A stretch of DNA of 64,000 nucleotides from Kalmusia sp. IMI 367209 (lineage: Eukaryota; Ascomycota; Dothideomycetes; Pleosporales; Didymosphaeriaceae). Position numbers and translations under genes: made by a program. Each line of letters starts with the position of its first letter. Position 1 is the first letter of the stretch. Location of the stretch: the NCBI GenBank assembly GCA_027946365.1, contig JAPEUQ010000006.1, positions 1,116,001 to 1,180,000 of the forward strand, in the 5' to 3' direction. The notes under the pieces were generated by a model that had not been told where the DNA came from, searched no databases, and was given only the letters and a program-made list of their open reading frames with translations. Below, one piece after another: positions 12,508 through 23,852 of this stretch.

Positions 12508-13130
12508 TTAGTCACAATGCTGCTGAGACAATACCGCGCCGTCCATATAATCGCTCACTAATTTCTCCTGCGTAGGAAACAACCGTAAGACCTCGAACGT
12601 GTACAGACTACCAATTTTCTTAGAATGCCCCAAAAAGAGTAGCGTAGGGTATGAGACTGTGTCTAACACTAGCATTATTTTCTTCTCCCTATTTACATGC
12701 TAGCATTGCCTATCTAGCGATTCTCCCTCTGCTCGCTCTACTACCATGTACCCAGAGCTAAGCCCATTCTCGTCTGTAACTCGGCCTGCTACAGCGCGAG
12801 GAACTGTTATGCCCGTGTTGTTAGGATATAGCAGATTTTGGTAAACTCGCTCAAGGATCTGAGTTCCGGGAGTTGCGGCGAAACAACACGTATGGCACAG
12901 CGCTTTTCGCTGTAGGAATCCAAGTCTGTGGTCTTTGTTGGCTATGTCCTTCGCTAAGGACTCCATTGCGTATTATATATCTTCAAGAATCTTGAGCTCA
13001 CGCCGTGCAAATCCCAGTGAGCCTCAACAGAAGGCTCGAAGAGCCATCTGATGCGCGGTTCAAAGAGCTCGTCCATGACCCAGAGCCTGAGCTCCTGCGT
13101 GTCGATGTCTTCTTGGGCTTCATAGCCCAT
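12508..13130 (-). pseudogene. broken kinase-like (APH-type?) gene remnant
   Basis: The minus strand gives coding-like protein in pieces. From 13130 it reads MGYEAQEDIDTQELRLW and then FEPRIRWLFEPSVEAHWDLHG. A frame change near 13001-12961 would fit a 41-base intron with an unusual GAG acceptor. It continues with LERVYQNLLYPNNTGITVPR and GYMVVERAEGESLDRQC. An in-frame TAG lies at 12702-12700. The same frame then runs on as VNREKKIMLVLDTVSYPTLL and ends LVSDYMDGAVLSQQHCD with a TAA at 12510-12508. The middle part (VPRAVAGR...GYMVVERAEGESL) resembles the N-lobe and hinge of aminoglycoside-phosphotransferase-like kinases. No HGDxxxxN catalytic loop is visible, so the assignment is tentative. The single nonsense codon suggests recent decay; a missed intron is an alternative. 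Confidence 0.4.
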
Positions 13131-13718
13131 TATGGGTAGTATTATAGGTTAGTTTTATTTTAGTAGCGAGTCGAGTCAGGGAGTTTGTGGGGTATCATTC
13201 TACGGTAATCTCCAAGCAGTGGTTGCCATACAAACAGCAGCGATTGAAGCGAGCCATAAAGTTAACAAACGTCGCTTCTCAACTTGAATTTCTCATCAAG
13301 GGATTTGCGAACCCGCTGTTCGTCCACGTCTGGAACAAATGCTGTGAATCACATCGATTTTTAATAACCGTCGCACGTATCGTGTGTCCTAGGGTAACTG
13401 TATCCACAATACGGATTCTGACCTCTGCCGTAACACTGTAAGTTCCAGCAGCTCTCCAAGTGAGGGTGAGTACATAGACACATAGTTGAAACGAGCACGA
13501 CGATTGCACACTAAATGGGAATTCAATGGCATTGTTCTATAGGATATCTCGCAGCTGTCTTAAAATCTTACACGTGTACCTACTCCATTGAAGACACCGC
13601 ATCACCTCCTCGCCCATGCTTTTTTTCCCAGCCACAGCAAAGGAAGCCCCACAGTGCAGGTCCAAAAGACTGTTGCATAGGTCCACGCTACTCTCTTCTT
13701 CTACGCAGTCAGAAACAC
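13131..13718. other. intergenic region downstream of HTS1
   Basis: About 590 bases. No gene is supported. It probably holds the 3' untranslated region of the histidyl-tRNA synthetase gene and the promoter remnant of the broken gene. Confidence 0.45.
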
Positions 13719-15631
13719 TTACGCTGCAGTCCGGTCCGGAAGACTCGCCTTGCCAGACAGCCGGCTCTGCAACTCCTCTACCAAATTCGCCTTCTCCACC
13801 ATCACACCATCCTTCTCTGGGTGGCCCTCGGGCAAACCCATTTCCTTGATCTTGATCTTGCCAGCCTTTAGCTCGTCCTCGCCCAAGATAATGGCCCACG
13901 GCACTTTGCCGTTCTCCGCGGCCTTGAATTGATTCTGTAATTTCGGTTTCTGTTTCCAGAGATATTCTGCCTTGATTCCAGCATCCCACAGCAGCTTTGC
14001 AATAGCCATGCGCTCGGGCAGCATACCAGTGAAGTCTTTGCCGCCACCTAATGCCATGATGAAGACGTCGACTTCGGTGGGGCGGATTACTTGGCTGGCG
14101 CCAAGGCGAGCTTTGGTGATGCTGAATATACGGTCCACACCGAAGGAAATACCGACGCAGGGAATGGGCTTGCCACTGAACATGCCCACAAGCTCGTCGT
14201 ATCGACCACCTGCTGCAACAGAGCCAACACCAATTGTGGGGTCATTTGACCTGTCCTCATCCGGATCTGCGTTCTTCTTCTGTTTCTTCTCTTTCTTTGC
14301 CACGTCTTTAGCTGATGCCGAGGGTGCTGAGCCTTCTGTCACGACCTCGTAAATGACGCCGGTGTAATAGTCGAGGCCACGGGCAAGAGACATATCCACC
14401 GAGAGAGCAGGGAGAACATCGAAGATCTCGAGGTAATCGCATAGGAGCGCCATATTCTCTAGGCCCTGTTTCGCGGTCTCGTTGGCAACGACTTCGGGCA
14501 TAGCTTGGAGCTTCTCGACCACGTCTTTCCCACCCTTCAGCTGTGCATACGTCCATATCTTGTCTGCAACTTCAGGATCCAGGCCCTTGTCCTCGACCAT
14601 TTCTCGCCGGACCTCCTCCCAGGGGGACTGCGCATGTTAGCAATCCGCGTCGAACGAAGTGGTGATGCTGCTGCCTACCTTGTCTAGCTTGTCCACAGCA
14701 CTACTTATCGTCCGTATCTTATCTTCAGGCACGCCGCATATCTGAAAGATGCCATCGAGAATCTTCCTGTGATTTATCTTGATCGTGAACTTGCCTTTCC
14801 ATTCAGGCAGCTCTTCGAACACCTCCTTGACGATCCTCAGGATCTCTGCATCTGGCAGCATAGGATCGAACTGTCCCGCGATGTCAAAATCGCACTGGTA
14901 GAATTCTCGCATGCGTCCCTTTGTCATCGCCGGCTGGTCCCGTCGATAGACCTTCGCGATGTGATATCGTTTGATGTTCTGGACAGCATTTTGGGCACAG
15001 AATCGCGCGAACGGGACGGTAAGGTCGTAGCGGAGCGAGCAGATCTCACCACCCTGGTCTGCGAGGTCGTAGATGAGCTTACTGTCTTCGCCATATTTCC
15101 CTGTGAGCGTGTCTTTGAGTTCGAAAACGGGTCTGTCTCTAGTTAGCGAGGTAAGCGGAGGGCGGTCGAGGCTTTGCGCACGTATCTATGGTGACACCAC
15201 CGTGGCGCCTGCAACTTGTATTAGCACAGATGATTTGTATTGGTAACAGGTATGGACACACTTAAAGACTTTGGTAATGGTCGAGAATATTTGCTCGCGA
15301 AGGACTACATCGGTGCCCGACCCTGCATTCTGGTTAGCAGTTGCACCTGCAATACTCAGTCTATAGCCGTACAATCACGTGTGCCTTTAGGCGTCTTCAA
15401 CTGGAAGTTTCCCTTCCCTTCTTTCCCCATCTCGTCGTGTTGTGACTCGCGCGCGCGGCGGACTGCAGTTGTCGAGTGTTTCCGTGAGGTCGTTGGTGTA
15501 CGCCAAAGAAAAGGCAGAAGCGGGTCAGAGGCTGTGGCTGAGGTGGGAAAGCGCTGCTTGCGAAGAAGCGAAAAGACGAGCGTGCCGGCACGACGCAGAG
15601 TAATCTCACAGTGTAAAGGGTGGTGGGGCAT
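13719..15631 (-). CDS. HTS1: histidyl-tRNA synthetase, cytosolic and probable mitochondrial forms
   Basis: Five coding exons on the minus strand: 15631-15373, 15322-15262, 15208-15182 (27 bases), 15132-14679 and 14627-13719. Introns are 49-53 bases. Starting at the second ATG (15430) gives 502 aa beginning [20 protein letters not shown]. The upstream in-frame ATG at 15631 adds 67 residues rich in Arg, Ser, Thr and Leu with few acids, a typical mitochondrial presequence. Yeast HTS1 is dual-targeted by alternative starts in the same way. Class II motifs seen: [16 protein letters not shown], motif 2 [20 protein letters not shown], HisA RGLDYYTG, His[11 protein letters not shown] and motif 3 [10 protein letters not shown]. 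An anticodon-binding domain ends the protein. The enzyme charges tRNA-His. The stop codon lies inside a perfect GTAAGT donor, so a further 3' intron is possible. Confidence 0.95.
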
Positions 15632-16250
15632 TTGGCGGGGTCTGAGGAAAATGTTCGAAAACGTGCAGTACAGTCACCGACTTGGCACGCGACTGGTCGG
15701 ACCTCCGAGTTCCAGTCATCTAGAATCGAGAGTCTGTGCACAAAACAGCGCACGGATGTTATGGCTACGAAGCCACGCCTCGGCGAAAATGTCATTGGCA
15801 TTATTGGTGGAGAGCATCGCATAGTCATATACAGGCTCTCTCACAAGAGAGCCGAATTGTTGCTATTGACCTGCCTCTTAAGACGAGGCAGAGAAGATTA
15901 CTACAAAGTCGGTCCAAGGCGGGAACCGTCACCGCCACCCATATGAAACCAAACGGAAAACTCCATCGCTGATGCAAGACGCTGCGCCGCTCATCCCAAT
16001 GCAACAATATCAACGCGTTATGCCACTGTTACCGACCTGGCCGACCGCACTCCGTGCTAGGAAATAATATAGAAAAAGAAGATAGTATCAATCTCAGGGA
16101 TCGGAAAGAGAATGGGAGCGGGCAAAACAGCATAGGCCCTTTGAATCAGGAGGCGAGCTTGGAGGACTACAGGAGGAAAAGGAACGGGTACCTATGTCAA
16201 TGTAACGAGTCAGCTTGCAGCTCCTCGGCATTTTTGATGTCGGTTCTGGC
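15632..16250. other. HTS1 promoter region / MAPKKK 3' region
   Basis: About 620 bases between two minus-strand genes. No gene is supported. The part next to 15631 must carry the HTS1 promoter, including transcription start sites that could decide which HTS1 start codon is used. Confidence 0.5.
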
Positions 16251-19200
16251 TTAGCCATAAAGCCCAGAGTTCTGCCGGGAAGTAGCAGCACTACCCGGTC
16301 CAGAACTCGACTCACTGCTCGGTGTCTGTGGCTCAAGCGACAGCTGGGCTCTTAGACTCATAATCCAATCATGCTGTAGCAATTCCACGGCAGATGCACG
16401 TTGGGAGGGATCGCGCTCGAAGCATCGCTTTAAGAAGTCGATGCCTGCCTCACTAAGCAGGTCGGTGGTGGGCAGTTGCGGTGGGTCGCCTTGGGCGATG
16501 TGGTACATGATGGCCCATTCGTTGTCCATGTTCGCCCAGGGTCGACGTCCAGTAGCCATCTCCAAGACAACGCAGCCGAGTGACCAAACATCAACGGCCC
16601 CATGGCGACCTAGGTTGGTACCCCGGATAACCTCGGGCGACATGTACATTGGCGTTCCGGTCATCGATCTCTGCCGCCCTTGTCGGGTAGCAGCATGCTC
16701 AGCAGCTAGAGTTCTACCTTGCCTTGCGATGACCTTGGCAGCCCCGAAATCCACAAATTTGATGACACCGTTGTGGTCCAACAGGATATCTATCTCGTAT
16801 TAGTGTTGTTCTTATTCCACAAGTAGATAGCACTCACTTTCAGGCTTGATGTCGCGGTGCACGACACTAGAGTCGTGGAGATAGGCCAGACCTTCCAACA
16901 TCTGCAAAGCATACACCTGGATGACCGTCTCATCTTCAATCCTGCCATGTTCTAGCAAACCTGCTAAGGAGCCACCGGAGCAATATTCCATAAAGATGTA
17001 AACCTTGTCGCGATGTGGCTCGATACCGTAATACGAAACGATATTTGGATGATCCAAAACCTGAAGTACACCCATTTCGTCCTTAATCTGGGCGACAATA
17101 GTTGGAATCAGCTGAGGATCTTGGAGGCGAATCTCTTTCACGGCCATTAGATGACCAGAATCAAGGTTCATCGCAGCGTAGACCGATCCGAAAGTGCCAC
17201 CACCTACGAACTGTCCTTGCTGCCACCGCAAGGTCACGTTAGTAGCCGATGACGATAGATACGTAAGTGCCCGGTCGGCTTCATTCGAATCCTCTAGCAC
17301 CCTGCCTAAAGTCTGGCGCTCGGCTTCCTTGTCTTTACGGGTCGTGTCGAGTTCCTCAAGCATCTGCATCCACTTCTCCTGAGTCAATTGGATTGACTCG
17401 TCATCATCCTTCATGTTCTTCGAGTCCCAGAAAGACTTGCCAGCAAGTGCATTCTGCCGCTGCCTTTCTGCTTGAGCAGCAATTGTGGACCTGGCGCCCA
17501 TGATATCAAAATGCGAAATGAGTACTGACATACACCCGGCCACTTTCAACCGCAACTTGGAGTACTCCTCGTCGCTGATTGAAAGTATGTTCTGTCCCCT
17601 GGTCATCATCATGGCGAATTCCAGGGCAACCACGGCCCAACGGAAGGTCTTGCGATCCGAAGCCACGCAGTCATCGCAAATGAAGCTGACCCAGTCAAGG
17701 GCGAGTCTAGTGAGCTTGATGTTGTTCATAGCCCGTCGATTGTAGTCCATGTATAGCAGGGATCGCTGTCCAAACTCGGTCGCAAACGCGAAACAGGTCT
17801 GAATCAGGTCCTGGCAATCGAGGCCGGCTGTTTGCTTTCGAACAATCTCAACACTATCCATAATAGTATTGGATAGTTTGTATGCCGTTTTCTTGATCTT
17901 TTGTAGTTCCTGATTGACGCGAGGTAAATTGGCTCTCTGATCGATCAGTGTATTGAGATCCATGCCAATGGAATGCAAGAAGGACGCGTTAGCATTGGCA
18001 AGTCGTTGCTGTGAACCATCCGCAACTAGTCGTAGCCTACCAGGCTTCACATCAAGATGCGGTTCTCGGATGTTGGCGTTCATTTTCTTTCCCGTCCAGT
18101 AGAGAGGCTCCTCAGGTCTGATGATCAATGCATAGGGATTCGAGGGATCTTCTGGATTCTCTTCCGCATGGTAACACGTAGTGAGAAGTGACTGGATGTC
18201 TTTTGGTCGGTCTAGAAGTGCGGGCGAGGCGATGATGTAGATACCCGTATTGTCGCCACCAGATGTCTCAACGAGGAAGTGGCCCGTCATAGTGAGAGAC
18301 TCGTAGAGATCATTAAGCTGGTCTAGGTCTAGATCGATATGGTTGATGTTGTATTCGGTGCAGTTCTCAAATCGTTGAGTGAGGATTCTGGAGAAACGGA
18401 ATAGCTTTCGCTGGCGAACACGAACAGAGTCCAAGATTTGTTTATATCGCTTCTCCATCTCAGAACCGGTGAGTTCGTCTGGTCTGCGCTGCAGCTCTCT
18501 TTCAAAATGCGCTGTCAATCGGGAAAGAGACTTGGATGTGAGTGAACTGAACTGTTCAGCCGTCTCTACATCACCACCTTCAAGTTGTCTCCCTAATTTG
18601 TTGGAAAACTCCCACTCCTGTTCTAGAATTTCGGCTTCCTTGAATGTATTCTTGTTGGCTGATAATTTCGAATTGAGCATCCTGAAATAAAACTTTAGCG
18701 CGTCTAGAACGACGTTATCAAAGTTCTCCTCGATGCATGGTGGCAGATCCCATCCAGGTTCTGGTCGGGAGATGATGAGGTAGCTGTCCTTGATCTTGCC
18801 AGCAAGTGTAAGTAGAATCTGGAACTGTGAGATCATTTGCTCAGCCATCATTAAACCTTGCTGTGAAGGATCCTTGGTCTTCTTCGCGTATGACAGCCGA
18901 ACGCGAATGATCTCCTGAAGCAGACGCGACGGGAAATTAATAAGAGTGAGCAACTCCTCGATATATGGCGGTAGATGTCGTTCGGCGAAGCCCTCGGCGT
19001 TTGCAATAAGCGTAGCTTTAGCTTTGTGAATGACTCTCTCTAAAGCAAGTAAAAGACTTTCGTCTCCTTGCAATGACTTGAGGCCATCTTCCTTCAGTAT
19101 ACGGTCAATGAAGGATGATTCATCGGTCAGGTGGTGGTCTTGCGAAACCCGCGCTCGTGGCTTCGAGAAATCAAGCTCGTCGTTGCCGACCCACTTCTTC

Positions 19201-20381
19201 AGAATAGACATCTCAATATTGATGAGCTCAGTAGTGTTGTTCCACGCAAAGACAGCATCACAGGCGTCTTTGTAAGCTTGAGACGCTGCTCTGGGATAGG
19301 CCTGCTCGAGCGTCTGCCGTGTAGGGTAAAGGCTCTCGACTTGCTCAATCTTTTTGACCACCTCGGCGACCTGTGCTGCCGCAGTCTGACCTGCTTCTGC
19401 AGCGCCTTGGACTTCGAAGGTGATGATACTCTCCAGGTCATTCCGGATGTTCGCTCTCTTGTCGTCGACGAGATGTCTCTGTGCCTGCAGCGTCCGGCCG
19501 CATACTTTGGCGCGAACACCCATCCAGATTTCGGCCTTGAGCGTGCTGTCGGCCTGCTGTTCGGTACTCCCAATCAAGCGCTTCTTTTCCTGCTTTACCA
19601 CGTCCCCCGTTAGCACGTTTGCCAACATCGAATGCCACTCCAGCCGCTCCCGGTTGGCAGGGATCTTGAGCTCTTCCACAGATGGCTGCATATCCTCATT
19701 GCCATAGTATAAGAGAGTCTCCTGGTCGTACGGGTCGTTGTCGGCGTATTCGGCCGTGGAAGGGGACTCATCGTCCGACTCTGTGTCAGTGCTGTAACCC
19801 AGACTAGGGGTGCGCACGTCAAAGAACTCGTCCTGCTCATTCTCCTGTCGTATGCGCTGCACGTAAGCCTTCTCCTGGGCGCGATACTCGGCGTTTGGGT
19901 TGCGGCGTGAGCGGTTCGCAGACGAGGTACGGGTGCGGTGGCTGCTCGTGGTTGTGTTCAGGGAGAACTGCTGGGGCCTGCGGGCCTGCGAGGGCGTGTA
20001 GGCATTGCTCGGTGTCCTCACGGCGGACGGGCGAGTCGCATGCTTGGTGGTGGCCATGCCGTTGGTCTGGAGCGGGGGCGGATGCTCCCCTGGCGTCACC
20101 ATCCCGCGAGGCCTAGAGTTGCTCCAGCTGTAGCTCTGGCTCGCAGAGAGAGGGGGCACATCGTCAAGAGGCGTGGCGACGGGCGGCGCGAATTCGTACT
20201 GGCCCTCTTCGTCGAGCGAGCCAAGCTTTTCCTGCGAGCCCTCGTCGCCAGAGGAGCCGGACGAGTCGGTGGCCAGCGGCGCGTTGACCACGACGGGCTT
20301 GCTCATGTCGACGGTTGCGTTGTCGGCTAGTAGTGCGTTGTCGTTGGCGAAGCGTACCCGGCTGGCAGCATCGTGGCTCAT
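16251..20381 (-). CDS. SSK2: MAPKKK of the HOG osmotic-stress pathway (Ssk2/SskB type)
   Basis: Two exons are read: 20381-16838 and 16789-16251, split by a 48-base intron inside the catalytic loop (HRDIKPE to NILLDHNGV); 1360 aa. The Ser/Thr-rich N-terminus is followed by a long helical regulatory region shared by Ssk2-type kinases. The kinase domain covers about residues 1050-1330: glycine loop GGGTFGSVYAA, lysine in MAVKEI, catalytic HRDIKPEN, DFGAAK and activation segment GTPMYMSPE. In fungi this kinase is switched on by the Ssk1 response regulator and phosphorylates the Pbs2-type MAPKK. The start is uncertain: 20381 is the first ATG in this frame. Open frame continues upstream to 20573, and a separate ATG-started frame lies at 20700-20506 (see findings). 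Confidence 0.92.
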
Positions 20382-23300
20382 GGTGTTGATATCCTTGTAC
20401 AAGAAGATCTGTCGCGCGGGCGCGCCGCTCTTCGCTTTTTCCGGTAAGATCAACAAGAGCTTGTCTTTAGCCGAACGCGATGCTGTGGCGGTGCGAGAAA
20501 CTGGCCTAAGAACAAAGACCCCGTCGTCTCTTCGAAAGTTCAGGACTTCTTGCAACAATACCGTCGTTGGCAAGTGCTAGCAGCGGGTTAATGTTACGCG
20601 TATTATCCGTGCCATCGATGGTTTGTTCAGAGCCAGGTGTCACTGCGCCTGGATCTGGATTCTGAATAGGAGTTGGCGCCGATGCCTCGGCCCTTGCCAC
20701 TCCACGACGATCGCGATGATGTCGGCATCAATGCGTGAACAACAATGCGTGAACGACAAAAAGCATCCAGACGCTCTATCGCTTGAAACATGGCAGATTT
20801 AGGCAGTTTGCGGCGAGCTACATCTGTTTGCGTCTCTTCTCTTATCCAACGGCTACTACTTCACCATCGACGTTTGAATCATTGCTAGTGCTGTTATCCA
20901 TTCATATAAAACCGACCAGAGCTTACCAACTTCGAACTACTTACGAGGCTTTTCGACGCACAAAGGAGCAAGGACTGAGCCAAAGTAGAGATACTCATAC
21001 TTCACGACGATTCGCTGTGGCTCAAGGGGGCAGCACTTCCACAATCGGTCCGTTGCACGGTATTTGGACAACAGGCTGAGCGAGCATTATGCCCCAGGAT
21101 ACATGCTACGAAAGGCCTCAAGCTTTCGTCCTCTGACTGTAGCCGATTCGATCTAGGTCAACGTCTTACGTCGAAATGCAACCTCTTCTACTACATAACT
21201 ACCACGAAGCGACCTAGATTGCACCTACCAGAACAATGTCTACAGCCAGATCTCCAATGTGGTTCCCCCTTTCCTATGGAAAGCACATTCGGTGTTGTCT
21301 CAGTCCCGATCATCTAGCACCACCCGGGTCGGCGTTCTTTGTTATACGTGCATAGCATGTAATGGGTACGTCGGTCTGACGACCTGAAAGACATGTCTGT
21401 TCCGGTATGAGGCTTCGATACGAGGCTCCGGTACGAGTTGAGTGAGTCGACAATGACCGCTGCATACATGTGTTTGGGACGCTGTGACCAACCTGCAGAG
21501 TTTGTGTAAGGCTGTGCTGGGAAGGGAGTGTTCCCGCCCTCTGCAAGAGCTGGTCTTACTTCCTGGTGCCTACTCACAAGGCAAGCAGGCGGAGTCCAAG
21601 ACTTTGCGTATTGACAATTTATAGGCCCTTGTTCTTCCATGCATGCTGATCTCGGCGCACTTGCCCTTCTATCTTGGAAGGGGAAGAGTATGTGCTGAAT
21701 TGATACCCAATCTATGCTCAATTCGAGCATGGCTCGCTGCCGTGGAACAGGTTAAGACCGACAGGTGTTCAACCTTTCCATGGGGTTTCGAGAAACATGA
21801 CCGGTCTCCAAAGAACTCACAGTACTCAGGGTAAGCGAAGAAACTGGACTAGACTGGTACTTGTACTACCACACATCTTACCTCAGGATACACGATGCAA
21901 TCACAGATCGTTTAGGATTAAGTCACTGCGAAGGCGAGCGCCAACGTCTCACAACGGCGCGTAAGGCCACGAGGCTGCTGTCGCGCTGTCACAGAGACTA
22001 TTCTGGGCCGTGTTGCTCGTGCTCACAACCGAAACTATCGAATGCTACCTAGTTGCTGCGTTCGGATAGGAGAGGAAGGAGTCCCATACAATTAGGTTTT
22101 TTCCGGGATTGCGAGGAAAAATGTCGAACAAATGGCTCTTCGATGTCGGCCATAGGTATGACTGCCTGGTTGAACTCTGATCGCATTTCGCATTGCCCTC
22201 GTGCAACCTCTCGATGACGGACCACTACGAGTATGTCGGCAGGACCGAAGCAGATCACCCTGCATCGATCGGTATACAGCTCGTGCCGGTCCAGGGCCCC
22301 CATAGGCCGGAGCTCTCAGGAGAGGGCGACTTGTACTACCTGCTAAGACGGACTATGGTTCCGGTGCATCTCATACGAGGCCAATACTGTCCGTCGGAGC
22401 AGCGCTTCTTGCAGGTTCAATACGTGGGAATGAAATTACACGGCCCCTTATCTGCTGAGCATGCGACGACAGTGGTGCGGCGGCGGCGGCGACGAAATCA
22501 ATATACGGCACAGAAACGCATCGCTGTCAGCATGGAGATGCTAACGAGATTGGCTGAGCCAGCCTTGCCATGCAAAGGGCGAGTATCCCAGGGTCTGGAA
22601 GGCCCGGGATAAGGCCATAAAAAGCAATTGCAGGGTGCAAGGCAAGATCTCAGGGTCTTCGGATCAGAGCAGCATCTTGGAACGAAACAGACGCAAACAC
22701 TGTTTAGGGGGTAGATAAGGTGGCCTGTGGGATGCGCGCGGGTGAATGGCTCTACCGACGATATGGTTCTGATACCGCCGACGGCGTCTGGGGAGGCCCT
22801 GCGGTCATCATCTTCTCCGCACTTTGAAGGCAAAGTCTCGCCCATGCACCTGGACGATTGACAGTGGCAGCACTGCATTGGGGTGGTAACGGCCCCGTCT
22901 TGCGGAGCGTCTGGGCGAGAGATGTTCATGGAGCCACATGAAGGTGGACCTTATCTCGACGACGGACACCCCCCAGAGGCGAGGAATAGTCGATACGGAT
23001 GCATACGGAGTCGCTGGTGCTAGGCTGCATCTGGGGGATTGGCTGCAAGGGCCATGGCGTGGGCTAGGCGGCTTCTCGTAGCAAGGGTACTGATAAGAAA
23101 ACGAATTCGCTATTCCACCACAGTTCCACAACAGACGCCGGCCTGCTTGCCATGGCCTCGGGCTAGGGGAGCGCGCATCGTCCTACTTGTGCCTGCGTGT
23201 CTCCCAGAGTGTGGGATTGCGACTTTGCAAGTCGCGTCTTCGAGCAGAACAGACTGCTGCTCAACGGCAACGTCGAGGCCCACTGTAGGGCCATCCCGCG

Positions 23301-23852
23301 GGTCTGGTTGGCTCCCGCGAAGCCTTGCGGCGTTTGCGACACGGCGCCGCATTGGCTGGGGTCAGCCCGTATCTTCACCCCACTGGAGTGGCTTGCTTGT
23401 GATCCTGGACAGAGGTTCATGCCTGGACGCGAACCAGGCTGGCCCAAGCGGTCGCAGGCGTTGAGGCCAATGTCCGCCGCCCGTACTTCTCTTTTTAACT
23501 CCCACGGGCCCCTGCGGTACGCTGGCTGGCCGTGCTCTATGTGCAACACACCCGTCACCGGCCTTCCTATAAACTTCCGTGCTTCGCGACTGGCGTCGAC
23601 GGCCGCTGTGCGCAAACGATTCGGAGCGCCATTTCCCGGACCTCGCCGAGGACTTCGACATTCACACTCCGGCGCCCTAGGAGAATTGGCCTTCACTCGC
23701 CATACTCTGTCCGTTCTTTACCTGCCTCTTCCTCACGGCTACCTCCTCGCACACGCGCCATCGCAGTCTTCGTTACCGCGCTGGGCTGTCGCCGAACGCC
23801 ATCCCACCCAGGTGTAAATTGACCTCGCTCCGGAACCGGAACACTCGACAAA
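20382..23852. other. long gene-free stretch between divergent SSK2 and ammonium transporter genes
   Basis: About 3.4 kb. The left end (to about 20700) may hold extra N-terminal coding sequence or leader of the MAPKKK gene. From about 20780 to 23850 there are only short overlapping open frames in all six phases without protein features. A short CGG-type run lies near 22478. No transposon domain or terminal repeat was recognised. The right end should hold the ammonium transporter promoter. Confidence 0.5.
22713..23097 (+). promoter_or_regulatory. two HGATAR-type GATA sites upstream of the ammonium transporter
   Basis: AGATAAGG is at 22713-22720 and TGATAAG at 23091-23097. HGATAR is the binding consensus of AreA/Gln3-type nitrogen GATA factors, which are known to activate ammonium transporter genes when good nitrogen is scarce. 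The sites lie about 0.75-1.1 kb upstream of the start and could be chance matches. Confidence 0.25.

Noticed and set aside
20783..23822. Many overlapping short open frames in all phases between SSK2 and the ammonium transporter
   Set aside because: None has a recognisable domain, splice pattern or codon character; the GC-rich right half is open by composition.
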